From Paludibacter sp. (GTDB taxonomy: Bacteria > Bacteroidota > Bacteroidia > Bacteroidales > Paludibacteraceae): DNA of 8,211 nt. Where the stretch lies: positions 1-8,211 of the forward strand of contig JANJXE010000014.1 of the NCBI GenBank assembly GCA_024709185.1, in the 5' to 3' direction. Below the pieces are notes generated by a model, which had not been told where the DNA came from, made no database searches, and saw only the letters and a list, made by a program, of their open reading frames with translations. Position numbers and translations under genes: made by a program. The first letter of the stretch is position 1, and every line of letters starts with the position of its first letter. Below, in pieces: positions 6,622-8,211 of the stretch.

Positions 6622-7770
6622 TTACTCGAAATAATTCATTACCCTGAATCCGCCTTCCTTCAAATAGGTGGCTTTCTTCATTTGCTTCACGTCCGATTTC
6701 ATCATGTCTTCCACCAAGCCTTTGAGGTCGTATTCGGGAGTCCAGTTAAGACGGGTGCGGGCCTTGGTGGCATCGCCTATGAGGAGCTCTACTTCAGTAG
6801 GACGGAAATAGGCGGGGTCGACTTCCACTACCGGACCAGTCACTGCTTTGATTTGTGGAAGGAATTCGGCTCCTACGGCTGCGGCAAAACGGTCGTCGTC
6901 GATGCGGGCAATATAGCCTTTCTCGTCGGCCCCTTCGCCCCGGAATTCAATTTCAATTCCTACTTCGCCAAAAGCCAACCGCACAAACTCGCGCACTTCG
7001 GTGGTCACACCGGTAGCAATTACGTAATCGTCGGGCTCATCCTGCTGCAGTATCAACCACATGGCCTGCACATAATCCTTGGCATGACCCCAGTCGCGCT
7101 GGGCCGACATATTACCCAGGTAGATGCGCTCCTGCATGCCCATGGCGATGCGGGCGGTAGCGCGGGTTATCTTGCGGGTCACAAAGGTTTCGCCGCGCAG
7201 GGGCGACTCATGATTGAACAGTATCCCGTTGCTGGCATGCATTCCATAAGCCTCGCGGTAGTTCACCGTAATCCAGTAGGCATACATTTTGGCCACTGCA
7301 TAGGGCGAACGGGGATAGAATGGTGTGGTTTCTTTTTGTGGAATTTCCTGCACCAATCCGTAGAGCTCGGAAGTGGATGCCTGGTACACGCGGGTTTTTT
7401 TCGTCATGCCCAGCAGTCGCACGGCTTCCAGGATACGCAGGGTACCAATCCCATCGGCATTGGCAGTATATTCGGGGGTATCGAAGCTCACTTTTACGTG
7501 ACTCATCGCTGCCAGGTTATAAATCTCGTCGGGCTGTGTTTCCTGAATGATGCGGGTGAGGTTCATCGAATCGGTTAGGTCGCCGTAGTGCAGTATCAGG
7601 TTGCGGTTTTCTACGTGCGGATCCTGGTATAAATGGTCGATGCGATCGGTATTGAACATCGAGGAACGGCGCTTGATGCCGTGTACGATATAGCCTTTTT
7701 TCAATAGTAACTCGGCGAGGTAGGCACCGTCCTGGCCGGTAATTCCGGTGATTAATGCAACTTTTTTCAT
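6622..7770 (-). CDS. gmd: GDP-D-mannose 4,6-dehydratase
   Basis: 382 residues, close to the usual length of 370-380. Cytosolic extended SDR enzyme that converts GDP-D-mannose to GDP-4-keto-6-deoxy-D-mannose with tightly bound NADP, the committed step towards GDP-L-fucose. Visible: nucleotide-binding [19 protein letters not shown] (residues 9-27), [16 protein letters not shown], the catalytic STSE (132-135) with Tyr157 and Lys161 in [30 protein letters not shown], and [30 protein letters not shown] near the C-terminus is typical of the family. The start is supported by the family N-terminus MKKVALITG; no Shine-Dalgarno site is seen. First gene of the probable gmd-fcl operon, with a good promoter about 135-160 nt upstream and a leader that contains copy B of the duplicated element, so expression may be controlled after initiation. 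Confidence 0.98.
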   Translation of the reverse strand: MKKVALITGITGQDGAYLAELLLKKGYIVHGIKRRSSMFNTDRIDHLYQDPHVENRNLILHYGDLTDSMNLTRIIQETQPDEIYNLAAMSHVKVSFDTPEYTANADGIGTLRILEAVRLLGMTKKTRVYQASTSELYGLVQEIPQKETTPFYPRSPYAVAKMYAYWITVNYREAYGMHASNGILFNHESPLRGETFVTRKITRATARIAMGMQERIYLGNMSAQRDWGHAKDYVQAMWLILQQDEPDDYVIATGVTTEVREFVRLAFGEVGIEIEFRGEGADEKGYIARIDDDRFAAAVGAEFLPQIKAVTGPVVEVDPAYFRPTEVELLIGDATKARTRLNWTPEYDLKGLVEDMMKSDVKQMKKATYLKEGGFRVMNYFE

Positions 7771-7863
7771 GCGGTAATGATTGATTTTCTAATGGTCGTA
7801 TGGAACTCGCATGTCACTATAACCATAACGTTAGATGTGCAGTAATGCCATGCTCGTTTCATT
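7771..7863 (-). promoter_or_regulatory. Duplicated structured leader, copy B (upstream of gmd)
   Basis: Ungapped match to 4171-4263, ending at the gmd start codon; the identity also covers the first codons (cttttttcat on the plus strand at both sites). Inverted-repeat arms are 7800-7813 and 7849-7862 with a 35-nt loop. Inside the loop accat (7822-7826) could pair, in the transcript, with atggt (7792-7796) beyond the stem, which would give a pseudoknot; the same pairing is possible in copy A. It lies between the predicted gmd promoter and its ATG, so it would be transcribed. Confidence 0.65.
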
Positions 7864-7903
7864 CGGGAATAAATAAATTTAGTAAGGTATCATAACAGGA
7901 GGG

Positions 7904-7933
7904 CAAAGTTACTGTTTTTTACTGAATGTACAA
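7904..7933 (-). promoter_or_regulatory. Promoter of the gmd-fcl operon
   Basis: On the minus strand, TTG (7933-7931), a 19-nt spacer and TAACTTTG (7911-7904) fit the Bacteroidota -33/-7 consensus very well. Transcription from here would give a leader of about 125 nt before the gmd start, long enough to hold the whole duplicated element. Confidence 0.7.
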
Positions 7934-7995
7934 CGGGAAATACAAATAGTCGCTGTCGTCGTTTCCGGGATTCAGGAATAAAATAAAAAAAAACC

Positions 7996-8003
7996 TATCT
8001 TTG
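7996..8003 (+). promoter_or_regulatory. -7 box of the rightward gene at 8031
   Basis: TATCTTTG matches TAnnTTTG exactly and lies 27 nt before the ATG at 8031, giving a short leader of about 20 nt. No clear -33 TTG is present at the usual distance; the upstream stretch is A-rich (7978-7993). It is divergent from the gmd promoter, about 60-90 bp away. Confidence 0.5.
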
Positions 8004-8030
8004 CATTAAACTTTTTTCATTCACTCTCGC

Positions 8031-8211
8031 ATGAACTCTTTCTCTCCAGAAAATAGTCTGGTAATTGCGGCCTGCAGCGTATCTCACGATATTGGCCTGC
8101 TGCAGCAACACATTACTACCATCGACAACTGGGAGAAAGCCTGCGCCAAACTGATTAAAAAAGGCGTGGCACCTCTGTTTCTGGAACTGCTGCAGCAACA
8201 TCCTGAACTGA
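8031..8211 (+). CDS. N-terminus of a possible nucleotidyltransferase-fold protein (NTP_transf_5-like), cut by window edge
   Basis: 60 complete codons from the ATG at 8031, open to the right edge, so the stop and most of the protein are outside. The visible part is helical: SLVIAACS, then DNWEKACAKLIKKGVAPLFLELLQQH. The pattern of a Trp followed by a helix and a short 'G-V-A-P-L' turn recalls the start of the uncharacterised NTP_transf_5 nucleotidyltransferase family, often found near polysaccharide or peptide-modification genes. This is a guess from about 60 residues; the catalytic residues would lie downstream. Coding status is supported by the -7 box just upstream and an uninterrupted frame. 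It is divergent from gmd. Confidence 0.55.
   Translation, partial: MNSFSPENSLVIAACSVSHDIGLLQQHITTIDNWEKACAKLIKKGVAPLFLELLQQHPEL

Noticed and set aside
6535..7578. Long open frame (347 codons) on the plus strand
   Set aside because: It lies antisense to gmd, a fully convincing gene in the other strand; the translation has no recognisable domain and low-complexity shadow composition.
8011..8033. Possible third, shortened copy of the leader: cttttttcat at 8011-8020 and ctcgcatg at 8026-8033
   Set aside because: Only a 10-mer and an 8-mer match, at 15 nt spacing instead of 45 nt, and relative to the gene at 8031 they are in the opposite orientation. Probably chance.

Overview
The window comes from a member of the Bacteroidota, probably a free-living or gut Bacteroidia-type lineage. 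The evidence is a type IX secretion (T9SS) C-terminal sorting domain, a BACON-domain lipoprotein with an acidic stretch right after the lipobox cysteine, a streptopain-like C10 protease with its propeptide, TAnnTTTG-type -7 promoter boxes, and start sites that mostly lack Shine-Dalgarno sequences. I cannot name the genus from the sequence. No RNA genes, CRISPR arrays, integrases or insertion sequences were seen.

Layout from right to left. All genes except the last are on the minus strand. 8031-8211 (+) is the start of a gene cut by the window edge, possibly a nucleotidyltransferase-fold protein. Divergent from it, gmd (6622-7770) and fcl (5507-6550) form an apparent two-gene operon for making GDP-L-fucose from GDP-D-mannose. 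Next comes a separately promoted lipoprotein with BACON and SUMF1/FGE-like domains (4346-5395). A second apparent operon follows: a small T9SS cargo protein (3559-4170) and a very large secreted C10 cysteine protease with about 16 leucine-rich repeats (3531 to the left edge, 1177 codons visible, no stop reached). The protease gene has no stop within the window.

The most unusual feature is a leader of about 93 nt found twice, exactly 3600 bp apart: directly upstream of gmd and directly upstream of the T9SS/protease operon. The copies align without a gap up to and including the start codon and share about three quarters of their bases. Conserved blocks form two arms of an imperfect inverted repeat around a loop of exactly 35 nt. 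The genes they precede are unrelated, so this looks like a cis-regulatory element (structured RNA leader or protein-binding site) that ties activated-sugar synthesis to secretion of a surface or extracellular protease. I do not recognise it as a described family.

A possible functional link is that GDP-fucose feeds fucosylated surface glycans and, in Bacteroidota, protein O-glycans. The large protease carries many D(S/T)[AILMVT] tripeptides, the reported acceptor motif of the Bacteroides O-glycosylation system. That link is inference.
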